Positions 31,274 to 39,810 of a stretch of DNA of 64,000 nt are shown here, in pieces. The stretch spans positions 1 through 64,000 of the forward strand of contig DISM01000006.1 in assembly GCA_002421805.1 (NCBI GenBank), in the 5' to 3' direction. The DNA is from Candidatus Omnitrophica bacterium UBA6210 (GTDB taxonomy: Bacteria; Omnitrophota; Gorgyraeia; Velamenicoccales; Velamenicoccaceae). A model generated the notes under the pieces. That model had not been told where the DNA came from. It saw nothing but the letters and a program-made list of their open reading frames with translations, and did not search any database. Every line of letters starts with the position of its first letter. The first letter of the stretch is position 1. A program made the translations under genes and the position numbers.

Positions 31274-32953
31274 ATGCAGAAAAAAACGCAGAAAATCCGG
31301 ATAGCGCTGGCGCAGGTCAATCCTGTTGTCGGCGATCTCGCGGGCAACGCCGCCAAAGTTACCGCCTGGACCAAAAAGGCCCTCGGGGCCGGGGCGGACC
31401 TTGTGTCGTTCCCGGAGCTCTGCATTACCGGCTATCCGCCTGAAGACCTTCTTTTCAAATCCAGGTTTATCGACGACAATTTGGCGGCCCTCAAAGCCGT
31501 CGCCCGCTCCACGGGAGACATCACGGCGGTCGTCGGATTTGTCGACCGCAGGAAGGACAAGATTTACAACGCGGCAGCCGTTCTTTCCCGCGGGCGAATC
31601 GTAGATATCTACCGCAAGGCCTTTTTGCCCAACTATGGGGTTTTTGATGAGATGCGTTATTTTGCCGCCGGGGACGTTTTTCCCGTCTTTGGGCTGGGCA
31701 AGACGTCTTTCGGGGTCAATGTCTGCGAGGACATCTGGCACATGGACGGTCCGGCGGGGGTCCAGGCCTATCGCGGGGCGCGGCTGATCGTCAATATCAA
31801 TGCCTCGCCGTATCATATGGGCAAAGGCGAGATGCGCCGCCAGATCCTTAAGAAGCAGGCCAGGCGCAACGGCGTTTTTATTTCCTATACCAATCTGGTC
31901 GGCGGCCAGGATGAGCTTGTTTTTGACGGCCAGAGCCTGATTGTCGATGACAAGGGGCGTCTGATCGCGCAAGGCCGGGCATTCGAAGAAGAGCTTCTCG
32001 TCTGCGACGTGGATGTGCCTGTCGCATCCAAGCGGCCTTCCGTGACGATCTCGGGGGCTGGGGATGACAAGCGGCCGCTGGGGCCGTATGCGGCACGGCA
32101 ACCCATGATCCTTGAAGAAGAGGTCTATGGAGCCCTTGTCTTAGGCCTGAAAGATTATGTCGTCAAAAACGGTTTTAAGAAGGTCGTTCTGGGGCTGAGC
32201 GGCGGCGTCGATTCGTCGCTCGTGGCGGCGATCGCCGGCGACGCCATCGGCAGCGAGAATGTCCTGGGTGTTTTGATGCCGTCGGTCTACACATCACAGG
32301 AGTCCGGCGAGGACGCGCGGCTCCTGGCGCAGAACTTGGGCATCAAGACCGCCGAGATCCCCATTCAAAAGATCCTCGAGGCCTATCTTGGGGAACTCGG
32401 CGGCGTTTTTGCGGGCCGGGCACCGGATATCACGGAAGAGAACCTTCAGGCGCGCATCCGCGGCAACATCATCATGGCCATATCCAATAAATTCGGCTAT
32501 CTTGCCGTCAATACGGGGAATAAATCAGAGGTTTCCTGCGGCTACTGCACGCTCTACGGCGACATGGCCGGCGGGTTCGGCGCCATCAAAGATGTGCCCA
32601 AGACACTTGTGTATCGGCTGGCGGAATACAAGAATAGGGCGGCCGGCCGGAGGGTGATCCCCGAACGCGTTTTGACAAAAGCGCCGACGGCCGAACTCAG
32701 GCCCAACCAAAAAGATGCGGATACCCTGCCTCCTTATGAGGTTCTCGATCCGGTCTTGAGGCTTTACGTCGAGGAAGATCAAGGGATCCAGGAGATCGTC
32801 GCGGCGGGGATCGATGAGAAGCTGGCGGCGGGCGTCGTGCGGATGGTGGATTTCAACGAGTATAAGCGCAGGCAGTCGGCGCCCGGCATCAAGATCAGCC
32901 CCAAGGCGTTCGGCAGAGACCGGCGGATGCCGATCACGAATAAATACCGTTGA
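31274..32953 (+). CDS. nadE: Glutamine-dependent NAD+ synthetase
   Basis: 559 residues. The N-terminal nitrilase-type amidase domain has the Glu-Lys-Cys triad in FPELCITGYPPEDL, YRKAFLPNYGVFDE and NVCEDIWH. The C-terminal synthetase domain begins LGLSGGVDSSLVA, the ATP-pyrophosphatase P-loop. The enzyme converts deamido-NAD to NAD using glutamine-derived ammonia channelled within the protein. ATG 31274 (GGGGATC upstream) is chosen over TTG 31250. It follows the GAF-ANTAR gene by 27 bases. Confidence 0.95.
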   Translation: MQKKTQKIRIALAQVNPVVGDLAGNAAKVTAWTKKALGAGADLVSFPELCITGYPPEDLLFKSRFIDDNLAALKAVARSTGDITAVVGFVDRRKDKIYNAAAVLSRGRIVDIYRKAFLPNYGVFDEMRYFAAGDVFPVFGLGKTSFGVNVCEDIWHMDGPAGVQAYRGARLIVNINASPYHMGKGEMRRQILKKQARRNGVFISYTNLVGGQDELVFDGQSLIVDDKGRLIAQGRAFEEELLVCDVDVPVASKRPSVTISGAGDDKRPLGPYAARQPMILEEEVYGALVLGLKDYVVKNGFKKVVLGLSGGVDSSLVAAIAGDAIGSENVLGVLMPSVYTSQESGEDARLLAQNLGIKTAEIPIQKILEAYLGELGGVFAGRAPDITEENLQARIRGNIIMAISNKFGYLAVNTGNKSEVSCGYCTLYGDMAGGFGAIKDVPKTLVYRLAEYKNRAAGRRVIPERVLTKAPTAELRPNQKDADTLPPYEVLDPVLRLYVEEDQGIQEIVAAGIDEKLAAGVVRMVDFNEYKRRQSAPGIKISPKAFGRDRRMPITNKYR

Positions 32954-32956
32954 TTC

Positions 32957-33033
32957 GAAATTTCCAATAACTAGTTTCCAATGTCCAATAAAAAATGGTA
33001 TTGGTCATTGGTAATTAGAAATTAGAAATTCCC
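32957..33033. repeat. AT-rich inverted degenerate repeat
   Basis: The left arm (GAAATTTCCAATAAC... to 32990) and the right arm (TATTGGTCATTGGTAATT... from 33000) are approximate reverse complements built of short TTCCAAT- and ATTGGT-type words. Same opposed-arm design as 26763-26866. Confidence 0.65.
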
Positions 33034-33047
33034 AAAGGGTAAAGATG

Positions 33048-33096
33048 CCCTCTTGTTGTTTAAAGCGCAGCTGCTTTAAGTGATGAGAGGGTTTTT
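33048..33096 (+). terminator. Intrinsic terminator after nadE
   Basis: CCCTCT (33048-33053)/AGAGGG (33086-33091) enclose TTAAAGC (33060-33066)/GCTTTAA (33073-33079). TTTTT follows at 33092-33096. Confidence 0.8.
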
Positions 33097-33132
33097 CACT
33101 AAGGCCATGACTTATGAAACGATGGAACAGCC

Positions 33133-33861
33133 ATGAAGAAAATCCTGATCATCAAACATGTCGATAAGGAGGGGCCGGGGACGCTGGGGGAGTATTTCCA
33201 TGAAAACAGCCCCGGATACCTTATTGCGGACGTCTGGCAGGATAACGCTGTTAGTTTGAACCATTTGAATATTGTCTCGTTGGCAGGCGTCGTTATCCTC
33301 GGCGGGCCCATGAACGTTTACGAGGAAGAGAAGTATCCGTTTCTGTCTTTGGAAAAGTATCTGATCCGGGAACTTGTGATGCAGAAGATCCCTGTTTTCG
33401 GCATATGCCTGGGAGCGCAGATGATCGCAGCCAGCCTGGGGGCCCGCGTCAAGAGGTCTCCGGTCAAAGAAATCGGCTGGTTTGATATCGAACTCACACA
33501 GGAGGCCAAGGGCGATCCATTAATGAAGGAGTTCGATGTCAAAACAAAAGTCTTTCAGTGGCACGAGGATACATTTGAATTGCCTGCGGGCGCCATCCTT
33601 CTGGCCCGGGGGAATGGTATCCACCAGGCATTCTCATTTCGGAACCTGGCATGGGGGTTCCAGTTCCATGTGGAGGTGGATCAGCCAATGATCTCTTCAT
33701 GGCTCCGGGATTATCTGCCGGAAGGCCGGGAAGAGATGCTGGCGACGCATGAGCGCCAGAAGGCCGCATTTAATGCCCAGGCAAAGAATGTTTTCCGTGG
33801 TTTCCTTCGTCGGACGCAAGAAAGGATTCACGGGTCGTCCGTCCACCCGCAGACGCCTTAA
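33133..33861 (+). CDS. Class I glutamine amidotransferase-like protein
   Basis: 242 residues. Nucleophile in FGICLGAQM (about residue 97) and C-terminal GFQFHVEVD carrying the His-Glu pair complete the GATase triad. GGPMNVYEE precedes the nucleophile as in GMP-synthase-like amidotransferases. Catalytically competent by motif. The acceptor domain is not fused, so ammonia may be passed to a partner. Cytoplasmic. Confidence 0.9.
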   Translation: MKKILIIKHVDKEGPGTLGEYFHENSPGYLIADVWQDNAVSLNHLNIVSLAGVVILGGPMNVYEEEKYPFLSLEKYLIRELVMQKIPVFGICLGAQMIAASLGARVKRSPVKEIGWFDIELTQEAKGDPLMKEFDVKTKVFQWHEDTFELPAGAILLARGNGIHQAFSFRNLAWGFQFHVEVDQPMISSWLRDYLPEGREEMLATHERQKAAFNAQAKNVFRGFLRRTQERIHGSSVHPQTP

Positions 33862-33905
33862 AGCTAAGGCATGATGCCTCCTATCCTTTGGCCTCCAAAA
33901 ATCGC

Positions 33906-33934
33906 TTGTAAGGCTTAAAGGCAGGTGTTAAAAT
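33906..33934 (+). promoter_or_regulatory. Sigma-70-type promoter of a probable RNA gene
   Basis: TTGTAA (33906-33911), a 17-base spacer, TAAAAT (33929-33934). The predicted start falls at about 33939-33942, exactly where the folded RNA begins. Confidence 0.65.
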
Positions 33935-33938
33935 TTGT

Positions 33939-34160
33939 GAGCCCCGTCAGAGAACAAGCCTTCTGACGGGCGCGGCCGCATGAAGGGCGAAGGGATGCTG
34001 TTTGAGCCCGAAAAGGGATTTTTGCATTTTGAGCCGGTCCATGAACCGAAGGACCCATGTTCGAAGGCCGTGAGTGAATAGTCCTCGGTTCAGGATTCCG
34101 CCCCCAGGGGGCGGAGGTTAAGTTATCACAGCCCAAAAGCCCGCGGGGGCTCCATTTTTC
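33939..34160 (+). ncRNA. Probable structured non-coding RNA (6S-like ends, identity unknown)
   Basis: About 220 bases with promoter boxes just upstream and TTTTT at 34155-34159. The ends pair: GAGCCCC (33939-33945) with GGGGCTC (34146-34152). Internal helices: CCCGTCAGA (33943-33951)/TCTGACGGG (33962-33970), GAACCG-AGGAC (34043-34054)/GTCCT-CGGTTC (34081-34091) and a GC hairpin at 34098-34114. The first internal helix shares bases with the end helix, so alternative folds are possible. Paired ends and size fit 6S RNA, but I see no diagnostic 6S sequence. It could instead be a leader of the Lrp gene. Confidence 0.5.
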
Positions 34161-34176
34161 AATCAAGGGGGATCGC

Positions 34177-34662
34177 ATGGATGTAATCCTTGAATTGCTG
34201 CAGAAAGACGCCAGGATCACGCCTCAGGAAATATCAAAACTGGCCAAGATCAAGGTTGACGAGGTCAGAAGGCGCATCAAGAAATACGAGAAGGAAGGCA
34301 TCCTTCTGGGATATCGCGCCGTCGTCAACAAAGAGCTGGTCAAGGACAAGGAGAGCGAGGTCCGTGCGCTGATCGAGGTCAAGGTGGCGCCCCAGAAAGA
34401 CTTGGGATTCGATAAGGTCGCCGAGCGTATCTACAGCTTCCCGGAGGTCAAAAGCTGTTATTTGTTGTCGGGCAGTTACGATCTTCTTTTGGTCGTGGAA
34501 GGCAGGGATTTGAAGACGGTGTCCCGGTTCGTCTCCGAAAAACTTTCGCCCATGGAGAACGTCCGCGGCACAGTGACGCACTTCCTGCTTAAGAAATATA
34601 AAGAGGACGGGATCATCCTGAAATGCGCAGAAGAAGACAGGCGCCTGGCAATCTCGTATTAA
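34177..34662 (+). CDS. Lrp/AsnC-family transcriptional regulator
   Basis: 161 residues: N-terminal helix-turn-helix (LLQKDARITPQEISKLAKI, VRRRIKKYEKEGILLGYRA) then a RAM ligand-sensing domain (ALIEVKVAP, SCYLLSGSYDLLLVVEG). Controls amino-acid-linked genes as an oligomer. The ribosome-binding site AAGGGGG is just after the terminator of the upstream RNA. The aminotransferase gene follows 111 bases later and is the likely regulatory target. Confidence 0.9.
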   Translation: MDVILELLQKDARITPQEISKLAKIKVDEVRRRIKKYEKEGILLGYRAVVNKELVKDKESEVRALIEVKVAPQKDLGFDKVAERIYSFPEVKSCYLLSGSYDLLLVVEGRDLKTVSRFVSEKLSPMENVRGTVTHFLLKKYKEDGIILKCAEEDRRLAISY

Positions 34663-34773
34663 GCACCAAGATCCAAGATGCCTGCCTTGCCCCTGGCCTT
34701 GCCCGAAGGGCAGGCCGAGGCCAAGACAGAGGGTTATTGGCAATTTGATGGATTTCAAATTTATTAACACCGC

Positions 34774-35934
34774 ATGAAAAAAACAACGATTTCTCACAAA
34801 GTTCAGATCATGCCTCCGTCGGGGATCCGGGTCTTCTTTGACCTGGTCCTGGGGATGAAGGATGTTATTTCCCTCGGGGTGGGCGAGCCGGATTTTGTCA
34901 CACCCTGGCATATCCGCGAGAGCGCCATTTATTCCATTGAAGAAGGATACACCTCTTATACATCCAACAAAGGGCTGGTCAAGCTCAGGACATATGTCTC
35001 CCAGGATTTGAAGAAGCGGTTCGGCCTTCATTACGGCGTGGAAGACGAGATTTTGATCACGGTCGGCGTCAGCGAGGCCGTTGACCTGGCCCTGCGCGCG
35101 CTGGTCAACCCGGGCGATAAGGTCATTGTTTGTTCGCCGAGTTATGTGTCTTATGCTCCGGTCGCAGAGCTGGCGGGGGCAGAGGTGACAAAGATCATCC
35201 TGAGGTCCGGCAATGGCTTTAAGCTGACGCCTGACGACCTGAAGAAGGCGATCGAGCCGGACACAAAAGCGATCATGTTCAATTACCCGTGTAATCCGAC
35301 GGGTGTCTCTTATACGAAGACAGAGTTGTCTGCCATCAATCGCGTTTTAGAAAGGCACGGGATCCTGGTTATCTCCGATGAGGTTTATGATGAGCTGACC
35401 TATGATTTTGCCCATACGCCTTTTGCCACATTGCCGGGCGCAAAGGAGCGCACGCTGTACCTGAACGGTTTTTCCAAGGCCTACGCCATGACCGGCTGGC
35501 GCGTAGGCTACGCCTGCGGCCCCAAAGACATCATCGCCGCCATGACCAAGATCCACCAGTACACGATCATGTGCGTGCCGATCATGTCTCAGATGGCCGC
35601 ATGCGAAGCGGTTGCAGGTACACGCAAGCCTGTTGAAGACATGAAGCAGGAGTACCAGAGACGGCGCGAGTTCGTCGTGGGCCGCCTCAACGAGATGGGG
35701 CTTTCCTGTCATAAGCCCCAGGGGACTTTTTATGTATTTCCCTCGGTCAAAAAGTCAAAAATGAACGGCATGGATTTCGCATCAAAGCTCCTGAAAGAGA
35801 AAAAGGTCGCTGTTGTCCCGGGTACGGCCTTCGGTCCTGAATACGACGGCCATATCCGCATTTCTTTCGCAACGGGCTTTGATAAGTTAAGAGAAGCCAT
35901 GGACCGCATGGAAGAGTTTATGAAGGAATTGTAA
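34774..35934 (+). CDS. PLP-dependent aminotransferase, class I/II
   Basis: 386 residues, full length. The pyridoxal-binding Lys is in NGFSKAYAMTGWRVGY (SK-x5-G-x-R), and FNYPCNPTGVSY with ISDEVYDELTY provide the classic Asn and Asp/Tyr positions. An aspartate- or alanine-type aminotransferase is likely. Pairing of an Lrp-type regulator with an aminotransferase is common and suggests amino-acid-responsive control. The substrate cannot be given from the sequence. Confidence 0.9.
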   Translation: MKKTTISHKVQIMPPSGIRVFFDLVLGMKDVISLGVGEPDFVTPWHIRESAIYSIEEGYTSYTSNKGLVKLRTYVSQDLKKRFGLHYGVEDEILITVGVSEAVDLALRALVNPGDKVIVCSPSYVSYAPVAELAGAEVTKIILRSGNGFKLTPDDLKKAIEPDTKAIMFNYPCNPTGVSYTKTELSAINRVLERHGILVISDEVYDELTYDFAHTPFATLPGAKERTLYLNGFSKAYAMTGWRVGYACGPKDIIAAMTKIHQYTIMCVPIMSQMAACEAVAGTRKPVEDMKQEYQRRREFVVGRLNEMGLSCHKPQGTFYVFPSVKKSKMNGMDFASKLLKEKKVAVVPGTAFGPEYDGHIRISFATGFDKLREAMDRMEEFMKEL

Positions 35935-36011
35935 AGTCCATCCCGCACTTTCGTGTGGGGAAGGAATGCTGCAGGCGGCAGTCTGCAGAGGAAAATTAGA
36001 GGAGAATTGTT

Positions 36012-38204
36012 ATGAATATCAGACAAGAGATACTCAAGTCGATCGAGACGAAGTCTTTTCCCGAGGTCAAAAAGTTCAAGAAGGTCTCGAGTTACTTCGG
36101 CGAAAACACCTTCAGCGTCCCGACGATGAAGAAGCATATTTCCAAAAAGACCTTCGAGGCCTTTGAGATGTGGATGGAAGAAGGCAAACAGATATCGCTC
36201 GCTCAGGCCAACGAGATCGCCGATGCCATGAAAAGATGGGCGGTCGAGCGCGGGGCCACCTATTATACGCATTGGTTTCAGCCCATGACGGGCATGACGG
36301 CGGAGAAACACGACAGTTTTATCTCTTTTGCCGGCCCGGGCAAGGTGATCGAGACGTTTTCCGGAAACAAGCTTATCAAGGGCGAGCCCGATGCCTCCAG
36401 CTTTCCTTCGGGCGGCATCCGCACGACTTTCGAGGCGCGCGGTTATACCGCCTGGGATCCGACGAGCCCGGCATTCATCATCGAAAGCAAGCTGGGCAAG
36501 ACCTTGTGTATCCCGACGATCTTTGTTGCTTACCACGGATACGCGCTGGACAAGAAACTGCCTCACCTGCGTTCCATCGAGGCCCTGAGCGCATCCGCCG
36601 TCCGTTTCCTCAGGCTTTTCGGCAGCAAGAATATCAGGAAGGTCTTCTCCACGTGCGGGCCGGAGCAGGAATATTTCCTGATCGATAAGAATTTCTACAG
36701 GCTGCGCCAGGACCTGTTGTTGACCGGCCGGACCCTTGTCGGCGCCCCCTCGCCCAAAGATCAGCAGATGGAAGACCAGTACTTCGGCTCGATCAAGGAG
36801 AGGGTCGTCAATTTTATGTACGAGGTTGGCGAAGAAGCCTACAGGCTGGGCATCCCGGTCATGACGCGTCATAACGAGGTCGCGCCTCACCAGTATGAGT
36901 TTGCGCCGATCTTTGAGGAGTCGAACCTGGCCGCGGACCACAATCAGCTCTTGATGGAGATCATGAAAAAAGTGGCATTGCGCCATGACATGGTCTGTCT
37001 GCTTCATGAGAAACCTTTTGCCGGCATCAACGGCTCTGGGAAGCATCTCAATTGGTCCATGTCCGACGACAAGGGCAATAACCTGTTGAATCCCGGCAAG
37101 ACACCCGAGGACAGCCTGCAGTTCCTGGCGATCCTGGTCGCCGTCCTGCGCGCCGTCGATACGCACGCGGACCTCCTGCGCGCCAGTGTGGCCTCCGCAG
37201 GCAACGAGCACCGCCTGGGCGCCAATGAAGCGCCGCCGGCGATCATCTCCGTCTTTCTGGGTGACCAGTTGACGCAGATCCTGGATACCATCGAGAAAGG
37301 CAAGAAGACCCAGATCAGCCGCCAGGACATCATGGACCTGGGTGTCGCCCGCCTGCCTCTGGTCAATAAGGATATGACCGACAGGAACCGCACGTCGCCT
37401 TTTGCCTTTACCGGCAATAAATTCGAGTTCCGCGCCGTGGGTTCGTCGCAGAATATCTCGACGGCCATTACCGTCATCAACACGATCGTTGCGGATTCCA
37501 TGGATTATGTGCGCGCCAAGATCGAAGCGGCGCAGAAATCCAAGGATTTCAATACCGCGACGCTGGCCGTCCTGGCCGAGGTCATTCGCGAGACCAAAAA
37601 GATCCGCTTTGAGGGGAATAATTATTCCGAGGAGTGGAAGAAAGAGGCGGCCAAGAGAGGGCTGCCGAACGAGCCGTCGACCTCCGAGGCCCTGAAGGCC
37701 TTGGTGAAAGAGGAGAATATCGCCCTTTTTGAGCGGTATAAGGTCTTTAGCCGCGAGGAACTGAAGGCGCGTTACAAGATATGGCTGGAGATGTATATCA
37801 AACTCTTGGAGATCGAGGCCAAGACATTGAATGAAATGGTCAATTCCTGCATCGCGCCGAATGCTTTTGATTATCAGGGTTTGCTTTCGCAGAACCTGGA
37901 GCATATCGTTCACTTGGAGAGCGCCGCCGGGCTGAAATTCCTTGAGGAGTCCGTGGCGGACATGAAGGTCCACCTGTCCGAAGTGACGGAGATGATCTAT
38001 TACGTGCGCAGGAACGCCAAGGTCATGATGCAGTTCCTGGAGGAGACCAAGGACCTTGAAGAAGACGAGAAGGCCCACAGGTATTTTACGGACTTAAGGG
38101 CCATCATGGAGCATATCCGTAAACATGCCGATCTTCTGGAATGCGTTATATCCGATGAGCATTGGGATCTGCCAAAGTACAGGGACATGCTTTTCGTGAA
38201 GTAG
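36012..38204 (+). CDS. glnN: Glutamine synthetase type III (GlnN)
   Basis: 730 residues, the long form typical of GSIII rather than GlnA. The N-terminal FGENTFSVPTMKKHISKKTFEAF is characteristic. Catalytic-core signatures include THWFQPMTGMTAEKHDSF, FSTCGPEQEYFLID, RHNEVAPHQYEFAPIFEE and NGSGKHLNWSM. It assimilates ammonia into glutamine in the cytoplasm and works with GltB/GltD about 6 kb away. The 77-base gap before it contains a CCCGCAC-TTTC-GTGTGGGG hairpin and a GGAG ribosome-binding site. Confidence 0.95.
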   Translation: MNIRQEILKSIETKSFPEVKKFKKVSSYFGENTFSVPTMKKHISKKTFEAFEMWMEEGKQISLAQANEIADAMKRWAVERGATYYTHWFQPMTGMTAEKHDSFISFAGPGKVIETFSGNKLIKGEPDASSFPSGGIRTTFEARGYTAWDPTSPAFIIESKLGKTLCIPTIFVAYHGYALDKKLPHLRSIEALSASAVRFLRLFGSKNIRKVFSTCGPEQEYFLIDKNFYRLRQDLLLTGRTLVGAPSPKDQQMEDQYFGSIKERVVNFMYEVGEEAYRLGIPVMTRHNEVAPHQYEFAPIFEESNLAADHNQLLMEIMKKVALRHDMVCLLHEKPFAGINGSGKHLNWSMSDDKGNNLLNPGKTPEDSLQFLAILVAVLRAVDTHADLLRASVASAGNEHRLGANEAPPAIISVFLGDQLTQILDTIEKGKKTQISRQDIMDLGVARLPLVNKDMTDRNRTSPFAFTGNKFEFRAVGSSQNISTAITVINTIVADSMDYVRAKIEAAQKSKDFNTATLAVLAEVIRETKKIRFEGNNYSEEWKKEAAKRGLPNEPSTSEALKALVKEENIALFERYKVFSREELKARYKIWLEMYIKLLEIEAKTLNEMVNSCIAPNAFDYQGLLSQNLEHIVHLESAAGLKFLEESVADMKVHLSEVTEMIYYVRRNAKVMMQFLEETKDLEEDEKAHRYFTDLRAIMEHIRKHADLLECVISDEHWDLPKYRDMLFVK

Positions 38205-38209
38205 GGCCC

Positions 38210-38239
38210 GCCTGCCCGCCCTTTCCCGGGCGGGCAGGC
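38210..38239. repeat. Perfect 12-bp GC hairpin after glnN
   Basis: GCCTGCCCGCCC (38210-38221) and GGGCGGGCAGGC (38228-38239) pair perfectly with a six-base loop. No T-tract follows, but it probably ends the glnN transcript. Its GCCTG/CAGGC core is found in several other gaps. Confidence 0.8.
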
Positions 38240-38283
38240 ATTAATATGTTGAGCGGGAAAATATCCGCAAAGAGACAAAAGCA

Positions 38284-39756
38284 ATGAACGACATCAAGTT
38301 CGATTTTAACAACATGATGAGCTTCAACGTCGGTCAACGCGACGGCGTCACGGAACATGAGCTGAGGCGTTTGCTGCCGCGCGTGAACCGGTGCCACAAG
38401 CACTTCCGCGGTCTTTCGGAAAATCCGGCCAGCCGCGTGCGTTTGAGCCTTGAATGGTTGACGTTGCCGTTCCAGGATAAAAAGACGGTCGAGGAGATCC
38501 AGAGGCTTGGAGACGAGATCGGCCGTCAGTATGAGAATGTCCTGTCGCTGGGGATCGGCGGTTCCTATCTGGGTCTGAAGTCGGCGCAGGAAGCGTTGTG
38601 CCCCCCGTATTATAACGAGTTTCCTCAGTTGCGCCAGAAGCGCAGCCGCATCTATTTTGAAGGCAATAACCTGGACCCGACGCCGCTGGCTGTCCTTTTG
38701 CGCCAGCTCGACCCAAAAAAGACGTTCGTGACGGTGATCTCCAAATCGGGCGAAACGACGGAGACCAAGGCGGTCTTCGATGTCGTCGAGGAGTGGCTGA
38801 AGGCCGGGGTCGGCGCGCACTATGGCCGGCAGATCATCGCGATCACGGATCCCAAGTCGGGCACGTTGCGCAAGAAGGTCCTGGAGGAACAGGCCAAGGA
38901 CCCGGCCAGTTTTCGCGATCTGCCTTTGCTGCCGGGCGTGGGAGGGCGGTTTTCCGAATTCAATATGGGGCTCCTGCATCTGGCGATCGTGGGCGTCGAT
39001 ATCGGCGAGGTCTTCAGCGGCGCGCAGGCCATGGCCCGGAGGTGCTCTTCGGAAGATATGTACAAGAACCCGGCTTACATGTATGCGGGCCTTCATTACC
39101 TGGCGCATCTCAGGAAGGGCAAATCGATCGCTATCATGATGCCTTTTTCAGAAGGCCTGAAGTCCACCGCCGACTGGTATTGCCAGCTTTTGGCGGAGAG
39201 CATCGGGAAGAAATACCCCCGCCGGATCAAAGTGCTCCAAGACGCAAGCGAGACCTGGGAGGCGGACACGCGCCGGCCGGTGAATGCCGGCCGCACCCCC
39301 GTGCCCACGCGGGGAACGACAGACCTTCATTCCATCCAGCAGAACAATGTGGAAGGCCCGAACGACAAGACGGTCACGATGATCCGCATCGGTTCTTTCG
39401 CCGACGACATGGCCGTTCCGGCGGGAAAGGGTTTCATTTCGCAGAAGAAATTCTCGGAGCTCCTGGGCCTGGCCCAGGAGGCGACGGCGTGGGCCTTGAC
39501 GTCAGCCAACCGGCCGAATTGCACCATCACGCTTTCGCAATTGTCCGCCTGGACATGGGGCGGGCTTCTTTATTTTTTTGAGATGGCGACCGCCTTTGAA
39601 GGCGAGCTTTTGAACGTCAATGCCTTCGACCAGCCCGGCGTGGAAAGCTACAAAAATTACATGTATTATAAACTTCGAAAACCCGGCATCTCGGAAAAGA
39701 TCGCTCAGGAGATAGAAAAGAATCCTGTGAAGAGCGACGTCAGGTTCATTTTATAA
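38284..39756 (+). CDS. pgi: Glucose-6-phosphate isomerase
   Basis: 490 residues. The sugar isomerase signatures are clear: LSLGIGGSYLGLKSA, VISKSGETTETKAVF (phosphate loop), and GGRFSEFN. Interconverts glucose-6-phosphate and fructose-6-phosphate in the cytoplasm. It leads into glgC 54 bases downstream, so sugar-phosphate and glycogen metabolism are adjacent. Confidence 0.95.
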   Translation: MNDIKFDFNNMMSFNVGQRDGVTEHELRRLLPRVNRCHKHFRGLSENPASRVRLSLEWLTLPFQDKKTVEEIQRLGDEIGRQYENVLSLGIGGSYLGLKSAQEALCPPYYNEFPQLRQKRSRIYFEGNNLDPTPLAVLLRQLDPKKTFVTVISKSGETTETKAVFDVVEEWLKAGVGAHYGRQIIAITDPKSGTLRKKVLEEQAKDPASFRDLPLLPGVGGRFSEFNMGLLHLAIVGVDIGEVFSGAQAMARRCSSEDMYKNPAYMYAGLHYLAHLRKGKSIAIMMPFSEGLKSTADWYCQLLAESIGKKYPRRIKVLQDASETWEADTRRPVNAGRTPVPTRGTTDLHSIQQNNVEGPNDKTVTMIRIGSFADDMAVPAGKGFISQKKFSELLGLAQEATAWALTSANRPNCTITLSQLSAWTWGGLLYFFEMATAFEGELLNVNAFDQPGVESYKNYMYYKLRKPGISEKIAQEIEKNPVKSDVRFIL

Positions 39757-39810
39757 TTCATCGAGCCGCAGAATGCGGCGAAGATACCCTAATGCCGGCA
39801 CGGAGGGCCT

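Noticed and set aside
33939..34160. The structured RNA as tmRNA or RNase P RNA
   Set aside because: It is too short for either, the tmRNA resume codon and 3' CCA-terminated tRNA half are missing, and no conserved RNase P core sequence (such as GAGGAAAGTCC) is seen.
35730..38078. A 782-codon minus-strand frame over the aminotransferase and glnN
   Set aside because: It lies antisense to glnN, whose protein signatures are unmistakable. The antisense frame stays open only because of the GC-rich codon usage and has no family motif.
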